Numbered from the stretch's first letter, positions 1 to 9,422 are shown. The stretch is DNA of 47,277 nucleotides from Verrucomicrobiota bacterium (GCA_026398255.1 JAPLTG010000016.1:1-47277); one strand, 5' to 3'. The notes: generated from the sequence alone by a model not told the origin. Numbers and translations are program-made.

Positions 1-505
1 AAGGGCCACCCGCGCCTTGAAGGCGCCATCGTGTCTTCTGCGTTTGGCTTTCATTTCAATGGTTGGTTTTAAGTTTTTTGACCTCCTCCAACCACCGCTT
101 TTATCTCTTATCCGCTGGTCCGATTTTCGGGGTCCACCTCAGACCTTGCAACTGATCATCGGGACTACCGGTCGGAAGCGGGGTCAGTCCCACATATTCA
201 CATATTTGAATGGGGAGAGGCCATGCAGCAGTTGGCCCGAATTCAGCGCCCGCAGGAATTGCGGTTAGGAAGTTCTGTTTTCCGCAAAAATCCCGAAATT
301 CCGGATGCCATGATTCATGGTCATGTCGTCCTTTGGATCCTTGACGCTCTGGTGCTGCAGTAGGAGGGTGATCTTTTCCGAATCCCGGTTTCCTTGTGGA
401 CCATCACTCGATTTTTATGAGCAAAGACCCAGTGGCCATCGATGCCAAGGAGCCGCTTGGTGAATTCCAACAACATGCTCCGCCCCAGACTGAGGTTCGC
501 GGATT
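1..505. other. non-coding or degraded stretch upstream of the helicase
   Basis: No gene with a recognisable family is visible. Short open frames exist on both strands (for example 17-268 on plus and 321-524 on minus), but their translations are rich in Ser, Arg and Pro and show no motif. A small plus-strand frame at 223-363 (47 codons, beginning MQQLARIQRPQ) is also unrecognised. The stretch contains a transposase-leader-like repeat at 180-211, so it is best read as eroded accessory DNA. Confidence 0.4.
180..211 (+). repeat. transposase-leader-like repeat, copy A
   Basis: A sequence beginning GGGGTCAGTCCCACATATTC and running on to TTTGAA recurs almost unchanged at 3023-3058 (one difference over about 31 bases, T to C after CCCACA) and in weaker form at 17449-17480. 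An ATG follows the TTTGAA at 210-212. I recall this kind of GGGGTCAGTCCCACA leader upstream of IS200-like REP-associated (RAYT) transposases, which is knowledge from memory; the repeat itself is directly visible. No intact transposase follows. Confidence 0.6.
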
Positions 506-2848
506 TTGAACTCCACAAGCTCACAGGTTCCGTTCGCTCCCTTGAATTTGCCCGATCTCTGGCAGCAGGATGCGGTGCGTCACCTCAAGAGCGGTGCGGA
601 TGTGATCATTGATGCGCCGACAGGTGCCGGCAAGACGCGGGTCTTTGAGCTTTTTCTGAAAACACCCGAAGCCGCCCGCCTCGGACAGGCCGTTTACACC
701 GTGCCGACGCGTGCTCTGGCGAATGACAAATGGCGAGAGTGGAAATCCCTCGGATGGAATGTCGGCATCGCCACAGGCGATCTCGCGGAGAATCTCCACG
801 CCCCGGTTCTGGTCGCGACACTCGAGACCCAGCGCGAGCGCATTCTCAGTGGAAACGCCCCAGGTTTCCTCATCCTCGATGAATACCAAATGCTCGCGGA
901 TGCCCAGCGCGGCTTGAACTACGAGATGGCCATGGCCCTTCCTCCGGCATCCACCCGCTTCCTGCTCCTGAGCGGCAGCGTGCGGAATCCTGTGGACATC
1001 GCGGAGTGGCTGATGCGGCTCGGGCGGCGCGTGGAGTTGATCCAAGTGAAAGAGCGTCCGGTTCCCTTGGATCAAGTGCCGATCGAGAATCTGCCGCGCG
1101 TGCCGGATTCCGTGCATGGCTTCTGGCCACGGGTGGCTGTGGCCGCACTTCATGCGGGGCTGACGCCGCTTCTGCTGTTTGCCCCGCGGCGCCGCGATGC
1201 GGAAAAAATGGCCACTCAAATTGCCGCCGCCCTCCCTGTGGACAGCCCGCTGCGCATGACTCCGGAAGATCAAAACCTCCTCGGCCGCGACCTGGCCCGA
1301 CTCCTGCAGCACCGCGTGGCCTTTCATCACAGCGGCCTTCCCTACTCCGCGCGCGCTGATTGGATCGAACCGCTTGGCAAAGCCGGAAAGCTCCATGTCA
1401 TCGTCGCCACCACCGGCCTCGCGGCGGGGATCAATTTTTCTGTGCGTTCCGTGATGGTCACCTCGACCAGCTACGGAGACGCCCGCTTCCAACGCGAACT
1501 CCGCGCCGACGAGTTGCTGCAGATGTTTGGCCGTGCCGGACGAAGAGGGCTTGATGAGCGAGGATTTGTTCTGACGGCCCAAAACCTCCCCAGCCTTCTG
1601 GACGCCTCGCCACGCCAACTCCGGCGGGTGAACCAAATGGATTGGCCAACCTTGCTGCGCGTCATGGAAGGGGATTCCTCCGATGGCAAAAGCCCCCTCG
1701 CCAGGGCAGCTCTTGTCTGCGAAAGGCTTTTCAGCCGCCAAAAGATCGCCCCCGATTTGGCAAACGCCCTGGAAATCTCGAAATCCAGCGAGCGTCATGG
1801 TCCGACGAGAGTCGAGTTTCTCGGACTCTCCGAGTTATGGCATCCACTCAAAACCGCCGTGGAGCAAACCCACCCGCTCGGCCAGTGTCTTGCCCGGCAC
1901 AAGGAACGATGGATTCCCGCGCTTCGCGCCCCTCGCAGCCTCGATCGGCTACCCCACGGCAGAGCCTGCAAAATCCGCGACGGGCGAAGTTTTTCCTATG
2001 GAAAGGAAGTGTCCATCGCGCGTCTCGCGGGCACTCATTTCCAGCCACTGCCTTGGATTCAAAAACTTCTCGGGCTGCGCAAAACCGAGATATTTTCTGA
2101 AGACGAATTGATCCGCTATATCATCCCTCTCCTGGAATCCCACTGGTCGCCCGGAGTTTTTCACTCCACCGCGTGCCATGGCCCGAACCTCATGGCGCGC
2201 CTTTCACTGGCAACTATTGCCGTGAGCGCGCTCATCCATCCCGATGGCACCGCGCTCCTCGATCCTCCGAGACGACGGGTGAGTTCGTCCTTCGAGGTTG
2301 GCGAGTCGCCGGTGTTCAACCCGCCTCCGGGATCTGCAGCCTACAGTTGGCGAAAACTCGGTCTGGTCGATCACTGCGGCGCACCAACTCCGCGCGGCCG
2401 GCTCTTCAGCCGTTTTCAAGGAGGCGAGGGCCTCATGGTCGCCGCCGCTCTGGAGGATGCGACTTATCCGATCGAGGACATCGTCGCCCACTTGGCCAAC
2501 CTGCGAGGCGGTCCGCGATTCCTGGATTTTGCGGATGGGCCGAGCCATCGTCTGGCGGCCGTGGCACGCGAAATTTACGGCCATGTGGACCATGAAGGCT
2601 ATCTCGAGGGCGGGCTTTGTCCGGGGTTCGGCGAGGGAACCTGCGAAGCCTTGTCGCTGCACCGGAGCGGCGGAATGCGCGCTCTGGAAAAAGAAACCGA
2701 CTCCATCCGCCGAGGGGATATCGAGCGTGCCACACTCGAGTGGAAAAGCCTGCTCCGACACATTCTTCACGCAGCAGATCCGCTCTTCCCGCGATGGAAT
2801 GAGCTTCAAGCGGCAGCGAGGCAGGTTCTTGATAAAACTAGCTTGTAG
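506..2848 (+). CDS. SF2 helicase, Ski2/DEAD-box-like
   Basis: A 780-residue ATP-dependent nucleic acid helicase. Walker A is APTGAGKT (37-44), motif II is DEYQ (125-128) in place of the usual DExH/D, motif III SGS (156-158), motif V ATTGLAAGINF (301-311) and motif VI QMFGRAGRRG (339-348), an order typical of Ski2/Hel308-type enzymes. The C-terminal 400 residues are not assigned. The start is TTG at 506, with another in-frame TTG at 542; no early ATG exists, so the start is uncertain. The gene stands alone, flanked at 180 and 3023 by direct copies of the same repeat, which suggests accessory origin. Its role (repair, RNA or defence) cannot be told from the sequence. Confidence 0.85.
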   Translation: MNSTSSQVPFAPLNLPDLWQQDAVRHLKSGADVIIDAPTGAGKTRVFELFLKTPEAARLGQAVYTVPTRALANDKWREWKSLGWNVGIATGDLAENLHAPVLVATLETQRERILSGNAPGFLILDEYQMLADAQRGLNYEMAMALPPASTRFLLLSGSVRNPVDIAEWLMRLGRRVELIQVKERPVPLDQVPIENLPRVPDSVHGFWPRVAVAALHAGLTPLLLFAPRRRDAEKMATQIAAALPVDSPLRMTPEDQNLLGRDLARLLQHRVAFHHSGLPYSARADWIEPLGKAGKLHVIVATTGLAAGINFSVRSVMVTSTSYGDARFQRELRADELLQMFGRAGRRGLDERGFVLTAQNLPSLLDASPRQLRRVNQMDWPTLLRVMEGDSSDGKSPLARAALVCERLFSRQKIAPDLANALEISKSSERHGPTRVEFLGLSELWHPLKTAVEQTHPLGQCLARHKERWIPALRAPRSLDRLPHGRACKIRDGRSFSYGKEVSIARLAGTHFQPLPWIQKLLGLRKTEIFSEDELIRYIIPLLESHWSPGVFHSTACHGPNLMARLSLATIAVSALIHPDGTALLDPPRRRVSSSFEVGESPVFNPPPGSAAYSWRKLGLVDHCGAPTPRGRLFSRFQGGEGLMVAAALEDATYPIEDIVAHLANLRGGPRFLDFADGPSHRLAAVAREIYGHVDHEGYLEGGLCPGFGEGTCEALSLHRSGGMRALEKETDSIRRGDIERATLEWKSLLRHILHAADPLFPRWNELQAAARQVLDKTSL

Positions 2849-3022
2849 ATGGCTCCTCATCGCGGGAATTAAATCCCATCTCAATTTGGCGCGTCAGCGC
2901 CCCTCGAAACCGAACTGGAGGGCGCTGCTCCGTCGGCGCCCAATCCCCCCGCGCCCAAGCGCGGCCCTATCAAACCACCCCAAAATCCCGGACGACACGG
3001 AGGTCGTCACTCCAAACCTAAC
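2849..3022. other. intergenic stretch with short hairpins
   Basis: No gene seen. Several short inverted repeats follow the helicase stop: GGCGC/GCGCC at 2888-2901, a GGGCGC...GCGCCC pair near 2923-2944, and GACGAC/GTCGTC at 2991-3008. None has a clear U-run, so none is a convincing intrinsic terminator; they may be REP-like. Confidence 0.4.
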
Positions 3023-3058
3023 GGGGTCAGTCCCACACATTCACATATTTGAAATGGC
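3023..3058 (+). repeat. transposase-leader-like repeat, copy B, with relic start codon
   Basis: Near-identical to copy A at 180. The motif is followed directly by an ATG at 3054 that opens a six-codon frame MAKARI before a TGA at 3072-3074. Many RAYT-type transposases begin MARKARI or MAKPLRI (from memory of the family), so this reads as the first codons of a lost transposase gene. The match is short and the link is inferred. Confidence 0.55.
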
Positions 3059-3141
3059 AAAGGCGCGTATCTGATGAGGTAGATTAAAAACGGTCCAACT
3101 TTGCCGTTAATCGGTTCAGTTGGGCGGATGAGTTTTTCTCC

Positions 3142-3363
3142 ATGGTTGCCGATCAAATGGACATTTCTCAGATGAATATCGCGCAACGGCTCCGGTTGAT
3201 GGAGCGTTTGTGGTGTTCCATGAGTGGAGAATTGGAAAAGCAGGGGCCGCCAGCTTGGCACGATGAGGAACTGGCATCCCGCAGCGGCGAATGGATGATG
3301 TGGGACTCCGTTTCCGAGGACTGGCACAGCGTTTGTGGCAAATTGAAGCGTAATCTCGAATAA
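3142..3363 (+). CDS. orphan addiction-module antitoxin-like protein (PF09720/TIGR02574 type)
   Basis: A 73-residue protein with the layout of the Unstab_antitox family: an N-terminal helix (ISQMNIAQRLRLMERLW) followed by a middle PAWHDEELASR segment, which in the family matches the conserved P-x-W-H-x-x-x-L region. Relatives are usually followed by a RelE/ParE toxin; here only a short hairpin and a convergent glycosidase gene follow, so it is an orphan. It lies just downstream of a mobile-element relic. In-frame ATG alternatives at 3160 and 3172 would shorten the N-terminus. The function is inferred from family resemblance. Confidence 0.65.
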   Translation: MVADQMDISQMNIAQRLRLMERLWCSMSGELEKQGPPAWHDEELASRSGEWMMWDSVSEDWHSVCGKLKRNLE

Positions 3364-3381
3364 TATCGAACGACTTACGAT

Positions 3382-3400
3382 CGCAGGCGAGACGCCCGCG
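3382..3400. repeat. REP-like hairpin
   Basis: Arms CGCAGGCG and CGCCCGCG (one mismatch) around an AGA loop, between two convergent genes. It resembles the short REP-type hairpins at 19506-19523 and 47098-47117. It has no T-run, so it is not a classical terminator on either strand. Confidence 0.45.
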
Positions 3401-3443
3401 CTACTTTCAAAAGTCCCAAATTAGGCTGCATTTGGTTTGATTT

Positions 3444-4937
3444 CTACCCCAAGCGGCTGGTCAACCCCTCGATCACATCGGCCAGCGGGATAATGGCGAT
3501 GCGGGAGGATGTGTCGGAGCGCGCGTAGGGCAGGACGAGATTTGGACCGTGGATCATGGCGCCGCAGCTATAGACGACATTCGGCACATAGCCTTCGCGC
3601 TCGTCGGGGGCAGGGCGCAGGAGGGGTTCGCGCAGGCGGCCGATGACGCGCGAGGGATCGTGGAGGTCGAGAAGGACGGCGCCGAGGCAGTATTTGCGCA
3701 TGGGCCCCACGCCGTGCGTGATCACGAGCCAGCCCGCGTCGGTTTCGATCGGCGAGCCGCAGTTGCCGAGTTGCACGAATTCCCACGGGTGCTTGGGCCG
3801 GATCAACACCTGGGACTCATACCAAAAGTGCAGATGGTCCGAGAACATGAGGTGGATGTTTTCGCCGTCCTGTCGGCCCAGCATGGCGTATTGGCCGTGG
3901 ATTTTTCTGGGGAAAAGAGCGAGGCCTTTGTTGCGAATGGCGGGGCCGTTGAGGGTGCAGATGGAAAACTCCCGGAAGTCGCGCGTGTGGACCATTTGCG
4001 GGAGGACGACATTGCCGTCGTAGGCCGTGTAGGTGGCCATGTAGGTGGTCGAGCCGTCGTCCTCGATGAAGGGCACGAAGCGTGCGTCTTCGATGCCGTT
4101 CATCTCGCCTTGCGAGTAGGGGAAGAGGATTTTCTCGGAAATATCCAGCCCCTCGGGAAAAACCACGGTGTAGTTCGATTGTGCGAGAAGCAACGCCCGC
4201 TCGGCGGCGCGTTTCACGCCGGGCTCGTCAGCACCGGAACGAATGCGTCGGACGAGGTTCACAAGATCACTCATCAAAAACCCCGGAGCCAGACCCTGCG
4301 TGGCGAGGCCCACGGCCTGGAACTCCACGCCGAGTTCTTGGAGTTTGCGTCGGAAGGTCGCGAGATCGTAGCGCGCGGCAGGCTGGGGGCGGGGTTGCTG
4401 GACATAGCGCGAGACGGGATCGAGCCGCAGGTTCGCTTCGGAATTCAGGATGCCGCAGCGGAAAGTGATCGAGGAAATGTGCCCTTCACCGGTGGCGCGG
4501 AGGCTCAGAATCACGCGGCGCTCGCCAGGCTGGAGGCCGCTTTGGTCGGGGGAGGGGAAGATGCCGGGATTAAAGAGCGCGGTGGATTCCAGTGAGTATT
4601 CGTTTGTGAAATACGAGCCGAGCAAAATACGGCGTGGCTCGGTGAGCTCCTGGTCGGTGGGTAGCAAGTGGCGGACTTGCTCGAAGCGCTCGGCGAAGAT
4701 GTCGTGGAGCCGCCCGTGTCGCCCAAGGAAGTCGGAAAAGACCTCGTCGAGCTTGGCTACCACCGAGGCCTCGTCCATGTGCATGACCCGTGAAAAGAGG
4801 CTGACCACGCGAGGATTTGGTTCGGGGACGGAGAAGGGTTTGACGATGAGCGAAGGGATGAACGGCCGCAACAGAACGCGGCGCGGGTCGGGATCGATGG
4901 TGATGGGGAGGCGGCGGATTTTGGATTCGAGAGACAT
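3444..4937 (-). CDS. glycoside hydrolase family 130 protein (beta-mannoside phosphorylase/hydrolase)
   Basis: A 497-residue protein of the GH130 type, five-bladed beta-propeller enzymes that phosphorolyse or hydrolyse beta-mannosides. The signature GIEDARFVPF carries the family's conserved Asp. Further family blocks are HGQYAMLGR, LGNCGSPIETDAGWLVITHG and the C-terminal YVPNVVYSCGA...LPYARSDT. The first ~100 residues form an extra N-terminal segment before the propeller. The start ATG at 4937 is 7 bp after the stop of the glycosyltransferase, so the two are co-transcribed and probably act on the same glycan. The open frame continues further upstream, but that part is antisense-like sequence inside the neighbour. 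Phosphorylase versus hydrolase cannot be settled by eye. Confidence 0.85.
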   Translation of the reverse strand: MSLESKIRRLPITIDPDPRRVLLRPFIPSLIVKPFSVPEPNPRVVSLFSRVMHMDEASVVAKLDEVFSDFLGRHGRLHDIFAERFEQVRHLLPTDQELTEPRRILLGSYFTNEYSLESTALFNPGIFPSPDQSGLQPGERRVILSLRATGEGHISSITFRCGILNSEANLRLDPVSRYVQQPRPQPAARYDLATFRRKLQELGVEFQAVGLATQGLAPGFLMSDLVNLVRRIRSGADEPGVKRAAERALLLAQSNYTVVFPEGLDISEKILFPYSQGEMNGIEDARFVPFIEDDGSTTYMATYTAYDGNVVLPQMVHTRDFREFSICTLNGPAIRNKGLALFPRKIHGQYAMLGRQDGENIHLMFSDHLHFWYESQVLIRPKHPWEFVQLGNCGSPIETDAGWLVITHGVGPMRKYCLGAVLLDLHDPSRVIGRLREPLLRPAPDEREGYVPNVVYSCGAMIHGPNLVLPYARSDTSSRIAIIPLADVIEGLTSRLG

Positions 4938-4944
4938 GGATTTT

Positions 4945-7215
4945 TTACAAGAGGCACACGGCGGGCGCGGCGGTGTGGAGGGTTTGGATTTCGGCGCGGG
5001 CGAGGAGGAACGACAGCGTCGATTCCGCGCCTTGGTTTCGGTTCGCGCGGCTTTCGTGGAGGCCATCGCGACAACCGCCGGTCTCGTGGTCATAGAGCGG
5101 AACCCGGAGATCGTTGGCGCCGAGGAACCACTCGAAAGCGCGTTGCGCGGAGTGTTTCCAGCGCAGGTCACCCGTGGCGTTGAACGCCTCGATGCAGGCT
5201 CCCACGGAGGCGGCGGCCTCGAGCGGTTGCTGATCGTGGAGCGCGGGTTGGCCACCGCGAAGCAGGAATCCATTCGAGCCCACGGGGCGGAAGTGACCCG
5301 AGCCGGTGGATTGGATTTCCATGAGCCAATCGAGAGCCTCGAGGCCGAGAGTCTTCATGCGGTCGTTCCCCGTGAAGCGGCCCGCGAGGATCAACGCCTG
5401 CGGCAGGCGCGCGTTGTCGTAGGCCACGATGTCCTCCCCCCATGGCCAGTCCGGGGCCGCGTTGCCCTCGAACAACGCGAGAAGTTTTCCCGACAAATCC
5501 TCCCTTTGGCGGTCGGCGAGAAGATCGCCGTGGAGCGTGCGGAAATATTCGTGCAGGCCGAGCAGGGTAAACGCCCAGGCGCGCGGCGAGGTGAAGTCGC
5601 TGACAGCAGGGAGCGCGCGTTCCATCAACGAGGCCGCCCAGGTGCGGAGGTCTGGGTTGGCGGCGCGGCCGACCATGGTGCCGAGCGCCCAGAGAGCGCG
5701 GCCGTGGCTGTCCTCGGAGCCGTTCTCCTCGATCCAGCGCCGGTCGAATCCCATGAAATTCCGGAAACGGCCCAGGTCCGGCGAGAAGGCGTGCTGGAGA
5801 AACGCGGCGGCGGCGGTTTGCAGGCGCTGGATTTCCTCCCCGCCCTCGCCGAGTTCCTCGAGGAGCGTGGCGAGGATCAGCGCGCGGGCATTGTCATCGG
5901 TGCAATACCCGTGATCGAACCACGGCACGGTGTGGATGGCGTGCTGGAAAATCCCGGTGGAATCGCTCATTCGAAAGAGGTGTCCGAAGCTCCACGGCGG
6001 GAGGCTTTCTCCGGAGTCGCGAGGATTTGGGGTGCGCCCGCGCGGGCGGCTGCGGATTTGGAAAAGCTGGCGTGCCTCCTCGAAAACCCGCGCGTAGGCC
6101 CGGCCGACCTCTGGCCAAACCATTTCGCGCCCGGCGAGGTAGGCTTGTTTCCTCATTGCGTGGAGGCGTGGCTGGTCCTCGAAAATCCCGAGCACCGCCG
6201 TGGCGATCGCCTCCGCGTCGCGAAACGGCACCAGCTCGCCGCGGCCGTCGCGCAGGAGTTCGGCGGCGTGCCAATACGGCGTCGAGACCACGGCCTTTCC
6301 CGCGCCGAAGCAGTAGGAGAGCGTGCCCGAGGTGATTTGCGATTCGTTCAAGTAGGGCGTGAGGTAGATGTCCGCCGCGCCGATGAACTCGCACAGCTCC
6401 GCCGACTCCACATAGCGGTTCACGAACATGACATTTTTCTCCACTCCGAGTTCGCGGGCGAGGTCCTCGAGCGAATGCCGGTAGCGCTCGCCCTCACGCC
6501 GCAGGAGGTTCGGATGCGTGGCGCCGAGGATGATGTAAACAACCTCGGGATGCTCCATGGCGATGCGCGGAAGGGCGCGGATGCCGTATTCGATGCCCTT
6601 GCCGGGCGAGAGCAGGCCGAAGGTCAGCAAAACCGGCCGCCCGGCCACGCCGAACTGGTCCTTGTAAAAATTCGGATCGACGAAGGGGATGTCAGGAATG
6701 CCGTGCGGGATGACGGAGATTTTTTCCTCTGAAATGCCGTGGACCTCTCGCAGCAGCGAAGCGCCTTTTTTCGTCATCACGACCAGCTTTCTCGAGCAAT
6801 CCACCAACTCCTCAAATGCGCGCTTCTGATCGGGCTCGGGCTTTTCGAGCACCGTGTGGAGCGTGGTGACCGTGGGAATCCCCGCGCGGCGCAGGAGGGT
6901 GTTGATATAACTTCCGGCGGGTCCGCCGAAAATGCCGAACTCGTGTTGCAGGCAAATCACATCGGCGTGGGAGACTTTCAAAAACTCCGCCGCGCGCAGG
7001 TAGGAAGACGCGTCGGCCTCGGGAATCTCGAACCGCACCTCGGGCGGGTAGGCGTAGTTGCCGCCGGGCTCGGTAACCGCCACCACCGGGCAGGGCCAGC
7101 CATTCTCCATTCCCTCGAGCGCGCCGCGCAGATCGCTGGTGAAGGTGGCGATGCCGCACTTCCGCGGCGGGTAGTTGCCAACGATGGCGACCTTACTGGT
7201 TTGGTATTCCGACAT
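4945..7215 (-). CDS. two-domain GT4 glycosyltransferase with C-terminal (alpha/alpha)-barrel-like domain
   Basis: A 756-residue protein. Residues 1 to about 390 are a GT-B glycosyltransferase: the N-terminal loop PRKCGIATFT, the HGIP block, the LLTFGLLSPGKGIEYGI donor-site start, and LTPYLNESQITSGTLSYCFGAGKAVVSTPYW, the GT4 pattern for the E-x7-E region. The rest (from about 410) is helical, with DDNARA, SEDSHGRALWALG and DWPWGEDIVAYDNARLPQA, resembling the inner helices of (alpha/alpha)6 glycosidase or epimerase folds. The start at 7215 (MSEYQTSKVAIVGNYPP) suits the family; an in-frame ATG at 7251 would add 12 residues. It is followed 7 bp later by a GH130 gene. Confidence 0.82.
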   Translation of the reverse strand: MSEYQTSKVAIVGNYPPRKCGIATFTSDLRGALEGMENGWPCPVVAVTEPGGNYAYPPEVRFEIPEADASSYLRAAEFLKVSHADVICLQHEFGIFGGPAGSYINTLLRRAGIPTVTTLHTVLEKPEPDQKRAFEELVDCSRKLVVMTKKGASLLREVHGISEEKISVIPHGIPDIPFVDPNFYKDQFGVAGRPVLLTFGLLSPGKGIEYGIRALPRIAMEHPEVVYIILGATHPNLLRREGERYRHSLEDLARELGVEKNVMFVNRYVESAELCEFIGAADIYLTPYLNESQITSGTLSYCFGAGKAVVSTPYWHAAELLRDGRGELVPFRDAEAIATAVLGIFEDQPRLHAMRKQAYLAGREMVWPEVGRAYARVFEEARQLFQIRSRPRGRTPNPRDSGESLPPWSFGHLFRMSDSTGIFQHAIHTVPWFDHGYCTDDNARALILATLLEELGEGGEEIQRLQTAAAAFLQHAFSPDLGRFRNFMGFDRRWIEENGSEDSHGRALWALGTMVGRAANPDLRTWAASLMERALPAVSDFTSPRAWAFTLLGLHEYFRTLHGDLLADRQREDLSGKLLALFEGNAAPDWPWGEDIVAYDNARLPQALILAGRFTGNDRMKTLGLEALDWLMEIQSTGSGHFRPVGSNGFLLRGGQPALHDQQPLEAAASVGACIEAFNATGDLRWKHSAQRAFEWFLGANDLRVPLYDHETGGCRDGLHESRANRNQGAESTLSFLLARAEIQTLHTAAPAVCLL

Positions 7216-7329
7216 ACCGAGGTTTTCGCAAGCCGGGCGAAATTTTCCCATGGGGTGAAGACCTTGGTTCGCGCATGGATTTCAAAGATGTCGTTGCGGG
7301 AGCCGAGGAATTCTGGAAAAACCGCCCCG

Positions 7330-8172
7330 ATGAACAGCGTGCGCGTGCGGGTGCCGGCGACTTCGGCAAATCTGGGTCCGGGCTTTGACAGCCTCGGCGT
7401 CGCCCTGCGCCTTTATAATACGACCACCGTCGTTCGCGGACGCGGCCCCGCCCCGGGCGACATGGCCAGCGCGGCAGCGGATTTGTTTTTCGGGAAAACC
7501 CAGATGAAACCCTTTGCGTTCCACTGGAGCGTCGAGGGCGATGTCCCCCGCTCGCGCGGCCTCGGCAGCAGCGTCACTGTGCGGCTCGGCGTTTTGCACG
7601 GGCTCAACGAGCTCGCTGGCCGACCCCTGAAACGCCATGGGGTTTTTGAGCTGTGCGCGGAACTCGAGGGCCACCCCGACAACGCCGCGCCCGGAGCCTT
7701 CGGCGGTTTCTGCATCGCTCCCGCAAAAGGCCCCGTGCAGAGCTATGTCGTCGGGGAGGATTTGGCATTCGTGTTTCTGATCCCCGCGCAGGAACTCGAG
7801 ACCGAAAAAGCCCGCAACCTCCTGCCAAAAACCCTCCCGCTCTCCGACGCCGTTCTTTCCGCAGGCAACGCCGCCGCCATCGCGGGAGCCTTTGCCAGTG
7901 GCGACTACAAGAAACTCGCCGGCTGCTTCGGCGACCGAATCCACCAACCCTACCGCGCGAAGGTCCTGCCGTTCCTCGACAGCGTGATCGAGGCGGGATG
8001 TGCCGCCGGCGCGCTCGGTGGCTGGCTCAGCGGCGCGGGTTCCGCCGTCGCCTGCGCCACGCTCGTGCGACCAGACCGCGTGGCGAATGCAATGGCCTCC
8101 GCCTGCGACCTCGACGCGGCCTGCGCGATCGTCCTACGCGCCGACAACCAAGGCGTGCGAATCCTAAAATGA
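7330..8172 (+). CDS. thrB: homoserine kinase
   Basis: Phosphorylates L-homoserine with ATP in threonine synthesis. The 280-residue protein has the GHMP kinase motifs: PATSANLGPGFDSLG at the N-terminus, the phosphate-binding PRSRGLGSSVTVRLG in the middle, and the C-terminal GGWLSGAGSAVAC. The short VRVRVPATSANLGPGFD opening is typical of ThrB. The start ATG at 7330 is preferred; an in-frame ATG at 7288 would add 14 unlikely residues. The gene is divergent from the glycosyltransferase, with about 110 bp between starts. Its TGA overlaps the ATG of lpxK (ATGA), indicating translational coupling. Confidence 0.93.
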   Translation: MNSVRVRVPATSANLGPGFDSLGVALRLYNTTTVVRGRGPAPGDMASAAADLFFGKTQMKPFAFHWSVEGDVPRSRGLGSSVTVRLGVLHGLNELAGRPLKRHGVFELCAELEGHPDNAAPGAFGGFCIAPAKGPVQSYVVGEDLAFVFLIPAQELETEKARNLLPKTLPLSDAVLSAGNAAAIAGAFASGDYKKLAGCFGDRIHQPYRAKVLPFLDSVIEAGCAAGALGGWLSGAGSAVACATLVRPDRVANAMASACDLDAACAIVLRADNQGVRILK

Positions 8173-9359
8173 GACGCTGGATCGAGGGCCTTGAAACCTT
8201 CGCCATCGATGTCATCCTTGAGCGTCGCGCGGGCAAGCGTGCCGGCATTCTTCGGTTCTTCCTCGCAGGTCTCGCCAAAATTTACCGCGCCATCGTCCAA
8301 ATCCGACTGGCCCTCTACAGCCATCGCATTTTCCGCAGCCACTCCCACGGCGTGCTCGTTATCAGCGTGGGCAACCTCACCGTCGGTGGCACGGGAAAAA
8401 CTCCCGTCGTCGAAATGCTCGCCCGCGCCCTCCAGCAAGGCGGGCGCCGCGTGGCGATCCTTAGCCGCGGCTACAAAAGCGTTCCCAAGCCCTTCCTCCT
8501 GCGCCTTCTTGATCGCGTCACGCGGAGGAAAAAAGTTTTCACTCCCCGCGTCGTCTCCGATGGCGTCTCGCTCCTTCTCGATTCGCGCACGGCGGGCGAC
8601 GAGCCGTTCATGCTCGCGAACAACCTCCGTGGCGTCGTCGTATTGGTGGACCGCGACCGCGTGCGCAGCGGCATCCACGCCATCGAGGAATTCGGGTCCG
8701 ATGTGCTGATCCTCGATGACGGCTTCCAGTATGTGAAAATGCGCCACGGCCTCGAGATCACGCTCATCGACCGGCAGGCGCCTTTCGGGAACGAGCACAT
8801 GCTCCCGCGCGGAACCCTCCGCGAGCCGCCCGAAAACCTCCGCCGCGCCACCCACATTTTCCTCACCAAGTGCGACGGTTCGGACAACGCCGAGATCATC
8901 AGCCGCATCCGCCGCTACAACCGCACCGCCGACATCATCGAGTGCACGCACCGGCCGAAGCACCTCAAGGATTTCGTCACCGGCGAAGTCCGCCCGCTGG
9001 AATATCTCAAGGGCCTCAAAATCGGCGCGCTGAGCGGCATCGCGGTTCCCGAGAGTTTCGAGCAGGCCCTCGCCGGGCTCGGTGCCGAGCTGGAACTCAC
9101 CCAGAGCTACGCCGACCACCACCGCTATTCCCTCAAGGAAATCGAACGCTTCGTTCGCCGCTGCGCCCGCCGCAATGTCGATGCCGTAATCACCACCGAG
9201 AAGGACGCCGTTCGCATCCCGCGCATCATGAATCCCGAGGTGCCGATCCTCTACATGCGTGTGGAGATCGAAATCCTCGCCGGTCAGGAAACCTGGTCGC
9301 GCCTCGTCGAGCGTCTCACGCAGCCCGGAGGCTACAAAATCCCCGCCCGGCTTTACTGA
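8169..9359 (+). CDS. lpxK: tetraacyldisaccharide 4'-kinase
   Basis: Adds the 4'-phosphate to the lipid A precursor at the inner membrane. The 396-residue protein has Walker [13 protein letters not shown] (68-79), SRGYKS (99-104), DDGFQ (183-187) and a C-terminal [10 protein letters not shown] block, all standard for LpxK. A hydrophobic/basic N-terminal helix (about 25-55) is the membrane anchor. It is longer than the usual ~330 residues, partly from an insert around 107-128 rich in Arg/Lys. The ATG overlaps the thrB stop. An intrinsic terminator follows the stop directly. Confidence 0.93.
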   Translation: MRRWIEGLETFAIDVILERRAGKRAGILRFFLAGLAKIYRAIVQIRLALYSHRIFRSHSHGVLVISVGNLTVGGTGKTPVVEMLARALQQGGRRVAILSRGYKSVPKPFLLRLLDRVTRRKKVFTPRVVSDGVSLLLDSRTAGDEPFMLANNLRGVVVLVDRDRVRSGIHAIEEFGSDVLILDDGFQYVKMRHGLEITLIDRQAPFGNEHMLPRGTLREPPENLRRATHIFLTKCDGSDNAEIISRIRRYNRTADIIECTHRPKHLKDFVTGEVRPLEYLKGLKIGALSGIAVPESFEQALAGLGAELELTQSYADHHRYSLKEIERFVRRCARRNVDAVITTEKDAVRIPRIMNPEVPILYMRVEIEILAGQETWSRLVERLTQPGGYKIPARLY

Positions 9360-9365
9360 AAAATA

Positions 9366-9401
9366 AAAACCGCCGCCAAGGTCGTTGGCGGCGGTTTTTT
9401 T
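9366..9401. terminator. bidirectional intrinsic terminator
   Basis: Perfect arms AAAACCGCCGCCAA (9366-9379) and TTGGCGGCGGTTTT (9385-9398) around a five-base loop, with a T-run to 9401 on plus and an A-rich flank (9360-9369) serving as the U-tract for minus. It sits between lpxK (+) and the convergent gene ending at 9423 (-), so it can end both transcripts. Confidence 0.92.
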
Positions 9402-9422
9402 GAAAAGGAACAGCGTTCCGGG

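Noticed and set aside
17-268. An 83-codon open frame at the left end
   Set aside because: It runs through the transposase-leader repeat and shows no motif, so it is not taken as a gene.
4450-6732. A 760-codon open frame on plus opposite the glycosyltransferase genes
   Set aside because: It runs antisense to two well-supported minus-strand genes, is Arg/Glu/Gly-rich and shows no family motif; long antisense frames are expected in GC-rich DNA.
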